Of a stretch of DNA of 63,305 nucleotides, positions 20,041 through 30,266 are shown in pieces. The stretch lies in IMG/VR virus record IMGVR_UViG_3300032087_001789, positions 1 to 63,305 of that record; one strand, written 5' to 3'. Positions within the stretch are counted from its first letter, which is position 1, and each line of letters begins with the position of its first letter. Under the pieces are notes generated by a model. That model made no database searches and had not been told where the DNA came from. It worked only from the letters and a program-made list of their open reading frames with translations. Both the position numbers and the translations under genes were made by a program. The stretch comes from a virus.

Positions 20041-20442
20041 TTACTTCTTATTCCAAACACGAATCGCTTTCTCAACACCACGGCTACCAATGTAGAACGA
20101 GATGTAGGAAACGTAAACGGTTTCGATAAGAGGTAAGTATGCTTCTTTGATTTGGAAAGCACCAAGGTTTCCGTCCAAGAAAATCATAAGCAGGACAATG
20201 ATAGTCCATATCATAAAGCCTATAGGACGTACTGACTTAGCGAACCAATTGTCGGAGTTCATATCAGCCTTGAGGCGCTCTGTTAACTGCTCTTCGTAGT
20301 AACGCTCCTCTGCTTGAATCTCCTCTTCTGTTAGTTTGTACTCGTCGATAAGTTCTGCAACTTTCTCGATGCCGCCACCTTCTTTGATGGTAGTCTGCAC
20401 ACCGCTAACGAGTCCTTTGAGTAACATAGCAATCTTATTCAT
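20041..20442 (-). CDS. Holin-like membrane protein (133 aa)
   Basis: An amphipathic N-terminal half rich in Glu/Lys is followed by SVRPIGFMIWTIIVLLMIFLD (about 70-90) and a second hydrophobic stretch VYVSYISFYIGSRGVEKA (about 110-127). The V-R-P-x-x-x-x-x-W before the first span and the G-S-R-G-x-E-K after the second recall 3TM phage holins (GTA_holin type). It would permeabilise the inner membrane for the amidase at 42250. It is the last late gene, one base after the giant protein gene. The call rests on topology and these short motifs. Confidence 0.55.
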   Translation of the reverse strand: MNKIAMLLKGLVSGVQTTIKEGGGIEKVAELIDEYKLTEEEIQAEERYYEEQLTERLKADMNSDNWFAKSVRPIGFMIWTIIVLLMIFLDGNLGAFQIKEAYLPLIETVYVSYISFYIGSRGVEKAIRVWNKK

Positions 20443-20443
20443 A

Positions 20444-23400
20444 TCAGTCTCTGTTTAAAATTAATACCATTTTTACTAATGCTCCTTCGCCTTCTTTGAG
20501 GGCGTAGTATTTTAAGAGGTCTTGCTCGAATGCTTTAGCCTCTTCTGTTGTCATTGACTTCATTACCTTCTTAGCGATGACTGCGGCATCACGTGGGTCT
20601 TGAGCCATCTTGTTGATATCACGGATAGTATTGATATACTTGTTGCTCGGTAGTTTGTCAGCCTCTACAGACTTGACCACCTTGTTTCCGATGATGGACT
20701 CGACACGACCCTCGATACCCGTTGGGTTGTCTCCGACCATACCTTCTACCGTTTCTTGAAGCAACTTAGTACCCTTTTCTCCTTCGTTGATAATCATACG
20801 ACCAATAGCCTCATTCTCGTTAGTGATACCACGCTCACCGATTTGACGCTCTCTTCTCTTGATTACTTGAATAGACTCCTTAGAGAATAGACCCGTGAAC
20901 GCACCCGTAGTCAACAGACTCAACTTAGCAGTCTCTAAGTTCATCATCTTCTTAGCATCCTCTGTAGATAGATACTTGGTAGTACCAAATGATGTTACGT
21001 AGTGAGGGTTGTCTTCACTCAATGTGCTTAGATTCTTAATAGATAGTGCGTATTCCGATATCATATCCCCGTATACACCTGCTGATTTCAACCACGTCAA
21101 CCAAGACGCATCCCCACGACCCACACTACTGAAGATTGGTAGACCATTAGCACGTTCCCACGCTTTGTAGTTCTCCCAAAAATCTCTATCCTCAAAGTCG
21201 TGTTCTCCATCCGAGAACGCTGTGTAGCCCACCAAGTTCAACATCTTAGTGTACATAGACTCCATAACCCCGATAGGTAGAACCAATGGGTTCATATCGG
21301 TAGCCATACCTTTCAAGAACATCTTCAAAGAGAACTCTCTGTCGAACCAAGAGTCTTCCTCTTCTCCTTCTCCGCCAATCAAAGAACCTGCAAGACCATT
21401 GATTATCGGAACGATAACGAACTGAGACATTGCGTGGAACGCAGCAACCTCGAGCGCAGTACCGCCAATAGACTTGGCTGCATTTGCTCTTGTCTCTCCT
21501 TTTCCTAAGTTACGGAAGTCTAACGCAAGGTTAATCTTCTTGTTGAGTAGGAAGTTAGCAAACGGCATAACCAACATTTGAATAACCGCAGCCACCTGTG
21601 AAGAGTTTAGTCTGTTGAAGTCTGACTTGTCGCGCTTCGTAGAAACGTTTTGGTCTTTCGCTACCATCGTAGATGCGTATGCACTTGCGCCCTCGTCGAT
21701 GTTTGCACCCCATTCAGCCCAAACCTCATCGCTGACCTGCCCATTGAAGCCATTCTCTTTACGCATATAACTCTCGTAGTACATCAACCAAGATGCAGTA
21801 GCCGCAACCTTATCGGTGTTACGTAGCGCAGCCGTAGACGCATCAAAGAATCCTTTACGCATACGCTTCCAACTATTCTTCTCAGCAAGAGCGTTACCCT
21901 CTACGGTAGCGTTAACAGTCTCTTTAATGTAGTCACGCTGACCGATGTCCGCTTGAGCCAAGATAGTGCGCTGTCCTTCGTTGTATTTACCCGTAGTGGC
22001 TGTCATAACGTACCCCAACAAGTGTAGTGGGTTACCACCTTCTATTATGGTGTTCATAATAGCCGAAGACTGCTTCAAGATTTGATTGAACACACCACCG
22101 AAGTAGTACAATACCGTTAGGTTGTTCATCTCGTTTGCAAACTTAGCCAAGTTAGTACCGAGCATTTGGTCTGTTGACCTTGCAACTGCGATATCATCAG
22201 TCAAGAACTGAACTATCTTGCGACGCATATCTCGTCTGTCTTGTGGGTCACGTACAACTTTTTTGAACTGCTCATTAGACTCAGAAGTCATAGCAGACAC
22301 TTTAGCAACGCTATATGCCGTGCGAGTCTTAACCTCATTTTGCCTGTACGTTCTGCTCAATGAAGAGTAGAAGTTCATATCAATGTATCTCGTCTTGCTA
22401 CCCATAGCGTTCTCATTACGCTCGTAGGTAGATGACGCTTGTCTGTTTGCTTTACTTAGATTGTAAGAGTTAAAGGCTGACTGAATGTTAGCCATATCGT
22501 CTTGAATCTTAGTGATGTCATCGTTCGTAGAGCCTACTGCACGGAATCCAATCGGCAGGTAGTTCTCTTCCTCTTTGAAGTTCATACCGAGGAACTCCTC
22601 AGCATAACGCTTGACCGCCTTGCCTTGTCTCTTAAAACGAGAGCGCAATTGGTCAATCATCTTCATCATATTCTTATCGGACTCGAGTTCCTTAACGATA
22701 GCGTTATAGTTCTTTTTCTTACCATTCTCGGTGTAGAACACAGAATCCAAAGTCTCTCTAATCTCTTTTCTTTGATTTTTACCCTTACCTCTTAGTCTAC
22801 CACCGCTACTCCAACGTGGGTCGTTAGACAGACTCAACTCAAAGTTAGCAATCACCTGAGCCAAATACTGAGTCTGATTCACGCCTTCAGGCTTCTGAGT
22901 CAGGACAGAGTAAATCTGCATACGTACCTGAGATGCTATCGAAGTCTGTCCGAACTGCTTAGCCAACTTGATGAGGTCTTGGTTGAAGTCCTCTGCAATT
23001 TTATCAGCCAAAGATGCTTCGTTACGTAGCGATGAGAATCCTGAGATTTCCATAAACTTAGCGATACGAGCCTCGGATGACTTGAAGATACGACGCATAA
23101 ACGTAGGCGTGTTCTCGAAACGAGATGACACCCAATGCAACGGAGTCTTCTTAGCAGTCTCTCTTGACTGCAGACCAAGTGCTTTCAGCGCTTTGTTTCC
23201 GTCGTTCTTAGCAACTGCAGATGCAGCCAATGCGTTGATACCCAATGCCTTACCGTTTACAGCGAAGTCATACATAGCGAACTCTAAACGCTTCAACTCT
23301 AACGGAGTCAGCGCATCCATTCTGCTCTTGACTATTGATGCTGCAACGTCGTCTTCCATCTCTTCGGTGATACCAAAAATGGCGGCGAAGTTAGGGTTAG

Positions 23401-26400
23401 ACTCGTATAGTCTGCGGAAGTTCAGGAACGTTGGGATGATAGCCTCATCTATGATGACTTGTCTGTTCTTGTTCAACTGCTCCTCCTTGGCTTCAGCGTA
23501 CAACTCCAATGCCGCCTCGAAGTCGTTAATATCGTTGAGGTCAAGCCCCATTTCATCAGCGATGGCGGTTAGTTTTTTCTGTACACCCTTGAGTTCTTTC
23601 TCGTTGATTTGACGCATCAAACCTTCGTACTCAGTAACCCAATCTGTTCCATTCTCAAAGGCTAAGTCTGCAGCCTTTTCAACTAACTGTTTCTCCTGTA
23701 GGGATACCTCTTCTACCTTTAGTCTCTCGAAGATTTCGTTGAAGTATACCTTCGCGCGACGCATATCTACTTTTCCTAAACCTTCAATCTCAACATAAGG
23801 ATTAGATAATTCACCCTTTCTTACTGAGACAGATTTAGTAGAGATATTCAAGTCTTTGATTGTATCCTCTAATAACTGTAAACTCTCTGCACTTAGTAGA
23901 GCAGGGTTAATACTTGTAATATCAAGAATCTGTTCTGCATAACTAATGAGAGGACTACGTGATGTAGGTTTTAGTTTTTTAAATCTGTTTCTTAAATCTT
24001 TTTGTGCTTTCTCTACACGCTTCAATTGGTTGATGTAATCGTTAAGACCTTTAGCATCCATCTGCTTCTCTACAATCTTAACAACTTTGTCAACAACAGA
24101 GTTCAGTACCTCGTATCTAATATCGGGGTCAACAGCATTACGACCTTTCATCTTAGCAACCTTGGCTGCAGTACGAATCAACTGAGCAACCTGAGTAGGC
24201 TTAATCTCTACCCCTGCTTCTTTGATGACACGAATCATCTCGTTGATAATGTTTCTGTTTACCTTCTTCTCTGTCTTGAGGACAGCCGCTAATTTCTTAC
24301 GTAGGTCTTTAGCCTTGCTTGACTCAGCCTTACGCTCTGCTTTGCGCTTCGCAGCCAACTGAGCAGAACGCTCACGAGTTCCCTCTTTCCAACCTTGCTT
24401 AACGCCTCTTGCATTCTGTGATGCTTTAGCGTAGATAAGGTTAGCATCAGCACGGCTCATACCCTTAGCACGTAATGAGGCGATGATATCAGCCTTCTTT
24501 TCGCCGAGTAGGATGCGCTGTGCAATGCTTGTAATGATTGTAGATTGGAAGAAGACTCCTGCCTTACGCTTAGTCTCGGGGTTAACAGACTCCTGCATAT
24601 CCTTGAAAGATACACCCTCAATCTCAGCGGCACGTTCCAATACCATACCAACAGGTAGGGACAGCATTTCAAAATTACCCTCCTTGTTTTTAAACTCACG
24701 AACCTTAGCATTTCCTTCTTCGGTCAACTGAGTCGCAGCCTCTTGTAAGACATTCATACGACCCTCTAAAGTCTGACCAACGATTAGAGACTCTAATAAT
24801 GTTTTTCCATCGTAAGAAGTACCTGCATCAGAAACAATACGCTTCAATGATTTGTCTCCCGCTTTTTCTGCAGAGACATAACCGCTTTTTGCTGTGAGTC
24901 TGTCTGCTAAATAAGTCTTGCCCTGCCCTCTTAGTCTTCCTGCAACACTACGTATAATGTCTCCTTTTGCTTTGTTGCGTTTTTTCTCGTCTTCGATGGC
25001 GTTAATTTCGTCAACTTGCGCTTGGGTTAACTCCCCTGCCTCAACCAATAGTTCTAATTGTTGCTTACCCGAAAGTTTGACTTCTGTTGTAGTAGATGCT
25101 GACAGGTCGGCAATTTGATATATGTTATCCTTTCTGTTAGCAATACCAAGAGCCTTACCTTTAATATCTGTGCTGTATGTGGAGTGATTTCCGTCTTGGG
25201 TAACTACTCTCCCGTCAGCGTCTCTTTCAAACTCGTAGAACGCATAGATGTCTCCCGTGGTAAACTCGTTTTCAACCAAGTATCCGTCTCGCATATCGTT
25301 TTGATAATCGAAATCAGACTTCATTCCCAAGTTCTCCATAAAGGCTTTCATCTCACCACTTGTGGTTAAGAACATATCCAAGCCGCTCATTCTGTCTCCT
25401 TTAGACTCCTCTAAATAAGAATCAAGTGTGTCGTGCTTTGCGATTTCTTCCATAAAGTTACCTCGACCCTCTTTCTTATCCTCTTTGGACTCTTTGTAAA
25501 TTGCAGCAGGTTTTTTACCGTTTTCTGCTAAACTATTATAGAAGAATTTGATAGCCTGTAATGGGTCTGTAAATCCTTCAGTTGGAACATCTATGTTAAA
25601 CTTCTTACCACGAGCAGGAAACTCAATAGACTTTCCTTTGTTTCTATTGAACGCTTCCATTAACTCCGTGTAGACCACCCTTGATGTACCTTTGTAGAAT
25701 CTGTGACCCGTTTCAGGTTTACCTGATACAATAGCAACGATGTCAGCATCTTTCACAAGACCTTGAACCTCGTTGTTGTTTTTGTTAGTAGCCCATACCA
25801 CTCCCTTGTCTGTGTTAGCAGGGTCTTGAGAGAATGATATACCACCCTCTAACTCAATCTTAGTACCATCTAACGTGGTGTAAGTACCACGAGCAGATTG
25901 GTCACCCATCCAAAATAGAATCTTAGGTGGTCTGCCGTTTTCTTTCTCGAAGTTCTGTACTACTGTAGCAAGGTTTGTGAACTTTGTATCCTCGTTAATG
26001 AACGAACCTGCAAAGGTCTTGCCCTTAGCAACCTTGATAGTAGCCTTTTTAACCTTAGCCATAAGTTTAGACTTAACGGGATGCTGAAGCGCCCCTTGGC
26101 TATTGTCATCTTTTAGTTTGTTTTCCGATAGTTGGAAGAATACATTTGCAGACCTTTGATTTACGTTTGCAGCATCAATGTAAGTCTTAGTTGTATTCTG
26201 TGATGTTACATCTACAATAGCATCTAAGATAGAAGTACCTTCAACAACACCGAAGTCTCCGTATACCGTCTTGATTAGATTAGCAACCATTGCCTTGAAA
26301 GCATCAAACAGAGTAGACCCTGTGAGGGTAAACCCTTTGCTCTCTATGAGGTTTTGAGTCTTGCTATCTAACGGGATACTACCGATAGTCTGTTGGAATC

Positions 26401-29400
26401 TTAGGTTAGAGAATGCCTCTGCGACAAACTCGTGCACGTCGGTAAACCCATACTGCCCCAAAAGCGACTCAGAGCGTTCGTCTTGGCTGTTCTCTATGAA
26501 TGACTTAGCGTCAGCCATAAGAGCATCCAAAGTCTCTCTAAACGCAGGATTACTCTCAAGTTGCAACGAGGTAAATCCGTGAATTGCTTCGTGTAGCAAT
26601 GTTGATGCAAAGTCGTTAAAGTTCTTTACACCTTCAGAGCCTTGGTTTACGACAATAGTATTGTCTAAGTAAGGATTCCAAAAACCATATAGTTTAGTAT
26701 TCTCTTCTTGGAATATGTGGTCTGACAAAGAACCATCATCTACGATTACGTTCATCTTGTTTAGGATGCCCATATTCTTTAAAACTTTCAAGCCATCCAA
26801 TGTGTCTTGGTCAATGTTTTCAGAAGACATACTATCGTCAAGCAATGAGTTCACTACATCAAGTGCAGAGAATCCCGACTGCTGAACTCCAAACAACAAT
26901 GTGTTTCTATACCAATTACCCCAAGCCTTAGACTCCTCGTTAAGTTCGAGTTTCTCGTGCTGTTGGATAATGTTGTCAATGTTCTTTTCTGTTACGCTTC
27001 TTTTCGCTGTGTCAGGGTTTACATTAGGCGTTAGTCCGAATCTTTCGTTTAGCCAATTACCCATAAGGGTGTTAGAGGTGTTAACTTGGAAGAATGTACC
27101 TTCCTTGACCTTACTCTCTCCGAATCGACCCATAGTCTCAGTAAGCATCTGCCCCGATTGGAAGTCACCTGCTACAGACTCGACATATTTGGCGAACTGT
27201 GAGAACGTACCGTTACGCTTTAGGTTGATACCAAGGACAGCGCCAACAGTTTTACGCAGACTCTCCATACCCGCACGGACAACACTTGCCCCTGCTCCCT
27301 CCATAGAGATGTCTCCTACAGCGATATCCGCAGCCATTTCAGCGAATGTTTCCTCGATAGCCAAGGCTTCACCGCCTTGCTTCATAGCCGCTCTGTATAT
27401 TTGGACATACTTAGCACGAGTCGCTCTATCCATACCATTGAATGCTGCGTCTATAAATCGCTTAGCATACTTAGGGTCTACCTTGCGTAGAATCTTGTGG
27501 AATCCTTCGTGGAATGCTGTGTTGTTCTGAGCCATATTCGCCATAATGTGAATAGACCCATCCTCAGCCATATAAAAACCGTTAGAACCTGCAAGAGTCT
27601 GTTTGTCTACTCCTGAGATTGCTTCAGCGTCGTCTAAGTTTTTGTGCAAGAATACCTTGCCTTCGCCTTTAAACACGTTAGCCACATTTTTAATGCCTCG
27701 CATAAGTGGTGTGTCAGGCAGTTCTGTATTTTCATCAACCTCTATACTCGTAGTCATACCGCCTACAAATTCAGAGTTTGCTTGTTTTTGCGCTTTCATT
27801 TCAGCGATTTGAGGCTCATACTTGGCTTCAATCGCTTTGATAGAGTTGTATTGTTCTTTTGCTTCCGCACGTAGACGCGCTCTTTCCTCTTTGCTTAGGC
27901 TTTTTTCTTGGCGTAACCTACGCATATTCTCAGAAAGCCCTTGATTTAATTCTACGGTACGCTGAGCATCCTCGTCTGTGTATTGTTCGTAGACGCCTTC
28001 CATTTCGGTCTGCATCTGAATCTCCAACTTAGACAGAGTTTTGAGTTTAGTCTGTATCGCTTCGCGTCTTCTTGCGTCTGTAGTATTGCGTAGTTCCTCA
28101 GCAAGTTTCTGTTTGTTATTGCGAATCTTAATAAGGTCGCTACGCAAACCACCAAAGCCCATAGCAGAAACACCTGCGGTAAGAAGACCACGTCCTTGGA
28201 TAGCCGCTTTGACAGATGTAGAACCTGCACCCATACCAAACCCTACAATAGCAGAGTCAAGCAATTCATAGATGTTAGGCATCTCTTCGTCGTTTGCAAT
28301 GGAGTGAACCACGCCCGAACCAACGGTTGCAATAATCTCTTCTACAGCCTCTTCAGAACCTTGCTTTACGAATTTAAGACCTGCATCTTTTGCAAAGTCT
28401 CTTAGTTCCTTGGACAGCAAACCTTTCTTAAACAGAGTCTGCTTAATCTCTTGACGGCTCATATTTGCAAAAGCACCTTTACCTGCAAGTGCTTTAATAT
28501 CCGATGCAAACACACGCTCAGAGAACAATTCAACAGCGGCATCTCCAAGAGCCATAGTGAATGCTGTTCCATCGTCCATATGTTTTCCGTACGTGTCAGC
28601 CCAAGTTCTACCAAACGTAGACAGACCCATAAATGCAGAAGAACTCCATAACATAACAGAGTTACCCAACCCACGTGTAAAGTATGCTACTGCCGCTTGT
28701 GCTATCAACTGAGGTGCAGTCTGAGCGGCTTGGTGATAGAACATAGCACGAGCAGCCCTAAGGTTTCCTTCTGCAAGGTTTTCCGAAACGCCTTTTGATA
28801 TTTCGTCGTCCGTTAAGTCCCAACCTTCTTTTAGGTTGGCTTGACTACGGAATGAGTTGTCGTACATATCTACTGCAGCGCCGTGTCTGTCGTACAGAGA
28901 TTGGAAACTGTTTCCCAAGTCCATAACACCCGTACCAAAGTCGTACATAAAGTTACCGAAAGCACCAAGATTATCATCCCACCATTCAGCGTCTTCTACA
29001 TCTTCTGCGTATCTTTTTGCATTGTATCTGCTAATAACTTGCAGTTCCCCGAAAGTTTGTCGTGTAGGCTCTCCGATAAACTCGCCTGTGCGAAGGTCTA
29101 TTATATCATCAGGGGTAGGTTCGTGACCAATATTAAGCATCTCTTTGACGGTTGTTGAGTAATATTCCCCTTTCTTATGTACAGCAGACTCGTCAAATAC
29201 ATTTCCCCCCTCGTCAAGAAACTCATTTAAAAGCCAAACAGAAGGTTCTGTCCCTCCATAATATTCATTGTGTAACTCAATTTTATCGTCGTAAGCCGCT
29301 AAAAGTGCTTTATCTCCGTTTATTTGTCCCCCCTGTAATTGGCGCACAAGCCTAATAACATCTTCTTTGCTTTCCGCTTGACGGATAGCCTTAACCATAA

Positions 29401-30205
29401 TGTCTAACTTACCGTTTGCGTCTTTTACAAATGGAGGCTGATGTTGAGACGGATGAGGATGTGTATACTCAAGGGCATTTAATGGAAGAAACATATTACC
29501 ATTTGCTACAACGGTAGCATCAGTATATGCTGTACCAAATTCATCTGTTTGACTCCATTTAGAGTAGGGTATGTTTTTGTCCCAATCTTCGTTACCTGCG
29601 TGGTACTTAAAATAACGGTCTACCCAAAATTCTTCTGCTATTTGGAGTTGCGATAAACTGTGTTCAAGATGACGACTTCCATATGATATTTCAAGTAATT
29701 GTTTCTCCCTGTAATCCTCGAGAGACATACCTGCTTCCATTGCCCTGTATTCTTCGTCGGTCAATTCAGCATATTTAATGGTAGGGTCGACTTCAACCTC
29801 GTGCTTTAAAATAGCGGTTGCATCTCTTACACCACGGGGGTCTGATTCTGCATATTCACGTGCAGCCTCAGTCCAATAATCAGTCTTTTCGGTAGACTCC
29901 GAAGTAGATTCTTCCAATAGAGAATCCAATGAAGATTCTGCTGAAGTAGAGTCCAAAGAATCTTCCACGAAGGACGAGTCTGAATTTTTTTTTTCAGACC
30001 CTATGCCGACTTTAGAGAAAAAGTCTTGTTGTGATACATCATCTTGGAACGTGTCGTCGGTAGTGCCTATGTAGTCGTAAATCTGTTCTGCATATTCGGT
30101 ATCGCTCATTTTCTGAGCAAAGTCCTCAAACGAAACGTCTTGAGAATATGTTTCGTCTTGTTTGGATATATAACTATATAGTTCTTCTAAGTATTCCTCG
30201 TTCAT
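20444..30205 (-). CDS. Giant polyvalent / internal virion protein (3253 aa)
   Basis: One 9.76-kb frame. ATG 30205 (MNEEYLEELYSYIS) is chosen; a TTG nine codons upstream overlaps the promoter. Acidic Ser-rich N-terminus; zincin-like FHEGFH near residue 900 and LLHEAIHGF near 1205; long Lys/Glu/Ala-rich coiled coils at about 1900-2300; a C-terminal region (about 2700-2850, NQILKQSSAIMNTIIEGGNP) like LPD38-type domains of phage polyvalent proteins; hydrophobic stretches near 2950-3000. Such proteins are packaged and ejected, processing or crossing the host envelope. It follows two internal-protein genes as in podoviruses. No RNA polymerase motif was seen, unlike the giant N4 protein. Confidence 0.75.
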   Translation of the reverse strand: MNEEYLEELYSYISKQDETYSQDVSFEDFAQKMSDTEYAEQIYDYIGTTDDTFQDDVSQQDFFSKVGIGSEKKNSDSSFVEDSLDSTSAESSLDSLLEESTSESTEKTDYWTEAAREYAESDPRGVRDATAILKHEVEVDPTIKYAELTDEEYRAMEAGMSLEDYREKQLLEISYGSRHLEHSLSQLQIAEEFWVDRYFKYHAGNEDWDKNIPYSKWSQTDEFGTAYTDATVVANGNMFLPLNALEYTHPHPSQHQPPFVKDANGKLDIMVKAIRQAESKEDVIRLVRQLQGGQINGDKALLAAYDDKIELHNEYYGGTEPSVWLLNEFLDEGGNVFDESAVHKKGEYYSTTVKEMLNIGHEPTPDDIIDLRTGEFIGEPTRQTFGELQVISRYNAKRYAEDVEDAEWWDDNLGAFGNFMYDFGTGVMDLGNSFQSLYDRHGAAVDMYDNSFRSQANLKEGWDLTDDEISKGVSENLAEGNLRAARAMFYHQAAQTAPQLIAQAAVAYFTRGLGNSVMLWSSSAFMGLSTFGRTWADTYGKHMDDGTAFTMALGDAAVELFSERVFASDIKALAGKGAFANMSRQEIKQTLFKKGLLSKELRDFAKDAGLKFVKQGSEEAVEEIIATVGSGVVHSIANDEEMPNIYELLDSAIVGFGMGAGSTSVKAAIQGRGLLTAGVSAMGFGGLRSDLIKIRNNKQKLAEELRNTTDARRREAIQTKLKTLSKLEIQMQTEMEGVYEQYTDEDAQRTVELNQGLSENMRRLRQEKSLSKEERARLRAEAKEQYNSIKAIEAKYEPQIAEMKAQKQANSEFVGGMTTSIEVDENTELPDTPLMRGIKNVANVFKGEGKVFLHKNLDDAEAISGVDKQTLAGSNGFYMAEDGSIHIMANMAQNNTAFHEGFHKILRKVDPKYAKRFIDAAFNGMDRATRAKYVQIYRAAMKQGGEALAIEETFAEMAADIAVGDISMEGAGASVVRAGMESLRKTVGAVLGINLKRNGTFSQFAKYVESVAGDFQSGQMLTETMGRFGESKVKEGTFFQVNTSNTLMGNWLNERFGLTPNVNPDTAKRSVTEKNIDNIIQQHEKLELNEESKAWGNWYRNTLLFGVQQSGFSALDVVNSLLDDSMSSENIDQDTLDGLKVLKNMGILNKMNVIVDDGSLSDHIFQEENTKLYGFWNPYLDNTIVVNQGSEGVKNFNDFASTLLHEAIHGFTSLQLESNPAFRETLDALMADAKSFIENSQDERSESLLGQYGFTDVHEFVAEAFSNLRFQQTIGSIPLDSKTQNLIESKGFTLTGSTLFDAFKAMVANLIKTVYGDFGVVEGTSILDAIVDVTSQNTTKTYIDAANVNQRSANVFFQLSENKLKDDNSQGALQHPVKSKLMAKVKKATIKVAKGKTFAGSFINEDTKFTNLATVVQNFEKENGRPPKILFWMGDQSARGTYTTLDGTKIELEGGISFSQDPANTDKGVVWATNKNNNEVQGLVKDADIVAIVSGKPETGHRFYKGTSRVVYTELMEAFNRNKGKSIEFPARGKKFNIDVPTEGFTDPLQAIKFFYNSLAENGKKPAAIYKESKEDKKEGRGNFMEEIAKHDTLDSYLEESKGDRMSGLDMFLTTSGEMKAFMENLGMKSDFDYQNDMRDGYLVENEFTTGDIYAFYEFERDADGRVVTQDGNHSTYSTDIKGKALGIANRKDNIYQIADLSASTTTEVKLSGKQQLELLVEAGELTQAQVDEINAIEDEKKRNKAKGDIIRSVAGRLRGQGKTYLADRLTAKSGYVSAEKAGDKSLKRIVSDAGTSYDGKTLLESLIVGQTLEGRMNVLQEAATQLTEEGNAKVREFKNKEGNFEMLSLPVGMVLERAAEIEGVSFKDMQESVNPETKRKAGVFFQSTIITSIAQRILLGEKKADIIASLRAKGMSRADANLIYAKASQNARGVKQGWKEGTRERSAQLAAKRKAERKAESSKAKDLRKKLAAVLKTEKKVNRNIINEMIRVIKEAGVEIKPTQVAQLIRTAAKVAKMKGRNAVDPDIRYEVLNSVVDKVVKIVEKQMDAKGLNDYINQLKRVEKAQKDLRNRFKKLKPTSRSPLISYAEQILDITSINPALLSAESLQLLEDTIKDLNISTKSVSVRKGELSNPYVEIEGLGKVDMRRAKVYFNEIFERLKVEEVSLQEKQLVEKAADLAFENGTDWVTEYEGLMRQINEKELKGVQKKLTAIADEMGLDLNDINDFEAALELYAEAKEEQLNKNRQVIIDEAIIPTFLNFRRLYESNPNFAAIFGITEEMEDDVAASIVKSRMDALTPLELKRLEFAMYDFAVNGKALGINALAASAVAKNDGNKALKALGLQSRETAKKTPLHWVSSRFENTPTFMRRIFKSSEARIAKFMEISGFSSLRNEASLADKIAEDFNQDLIKLAKQFGQTSIASQVRMQIYSVLTQKPEGVNQTQYLAQVIANFELSLSNDPRWSSGGRLRGKGKNQRKEIRETLDSVFYTENGKKKNYNAIVKELESDKNMMKMIDQLRSRFKRQGKAVKRYAEEFLGMNFKEEENYLPIGFRAVGSTNDDITKIQDDMANIQSAFNSYNLSKANRQASSTYERNENAMGSKTRYIDMNFYSSLSRTYRQNEVKTRTAYSVAKVSAMTSESNEQFKKVVRDPQDRRDMRRKIVQFLTDDIAVARSTDQMLGTNLAKFANEMNNLTVLYYFGGVFNQILKQSSAIMNTIIEGGNPLHLLGYVMTATTGKYNEGQRTILAQADIGQRDYIKETVNATVEGNALAEKNSWKRMRKGFFDASTAALRNTDKVAATASWLMYYESYMRKENGFNGQVSDEVWAEWGANIDEGASAYASTMVAKDQNVSTKRDKSDFNRLNSSQVAAVIQMLVMPFANFLLNKKINLALDFRNLGKGETRANAAKSIGGTALEVAAFHAMSQFVIVPIINGLAGSLIGGEGEEEDSWFDREFSLKMFLKGMATDMNPLVLPIGVMESMYTKMLNLVGYTAFSDGEHDFEDRDFWENYKAWERANGLPIFSSVGRGDASWLTWLKSAGVYGDMISEYALSIKNLSTLSEDNPHYVTSFGTTKYLSTEDAKKMMNLETAKLSLLTTGAFTGLFSKESIQVIKRRERQIGERGITNENEAIGRMIINEGEKGTKLLQETVEGMVGDNPTGIEGRVESIIGNKVVKSVEADKLPSNKYINTIRDINKMAQDPRDAAVIAKKVMKSMTTEEAKAFEQDLLKYYALKEGEGALVKMVLILNRD

Positions 30206-30231
30206 GATGTCATCATTTGTTTCTGATAACA

Positions 30232-30239
30232 CAAATATA
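30232..30239 (-). promoter_or_regulatory. Promoter -7 (TATATTTG) of giant protein gene
   Basis: TATATTTG on the minus strand ends 26 bases before the ATG at 30205. Its final TTG is the start of a longer in-frame extension, which is therefore unlikely to be used. Confidence 0.6.
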
Positions 30240-30266
30240 CGAAAAAACTATTTAAAAAACAACCTA

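Noticed and set aside
20444-30205. N4-type virion RNA polymerase
   Set aside because: Size and position are similar but I saw no T7-like polymerase motifs in the translation.
30206-30232. TTG start for the giant protein nine codons upstream
   Set aside because: The TTG is the last part of the TATATTTG promoter element, so it would be upstream of the transcript start. The same reasoning was used at 57830 and 62218.
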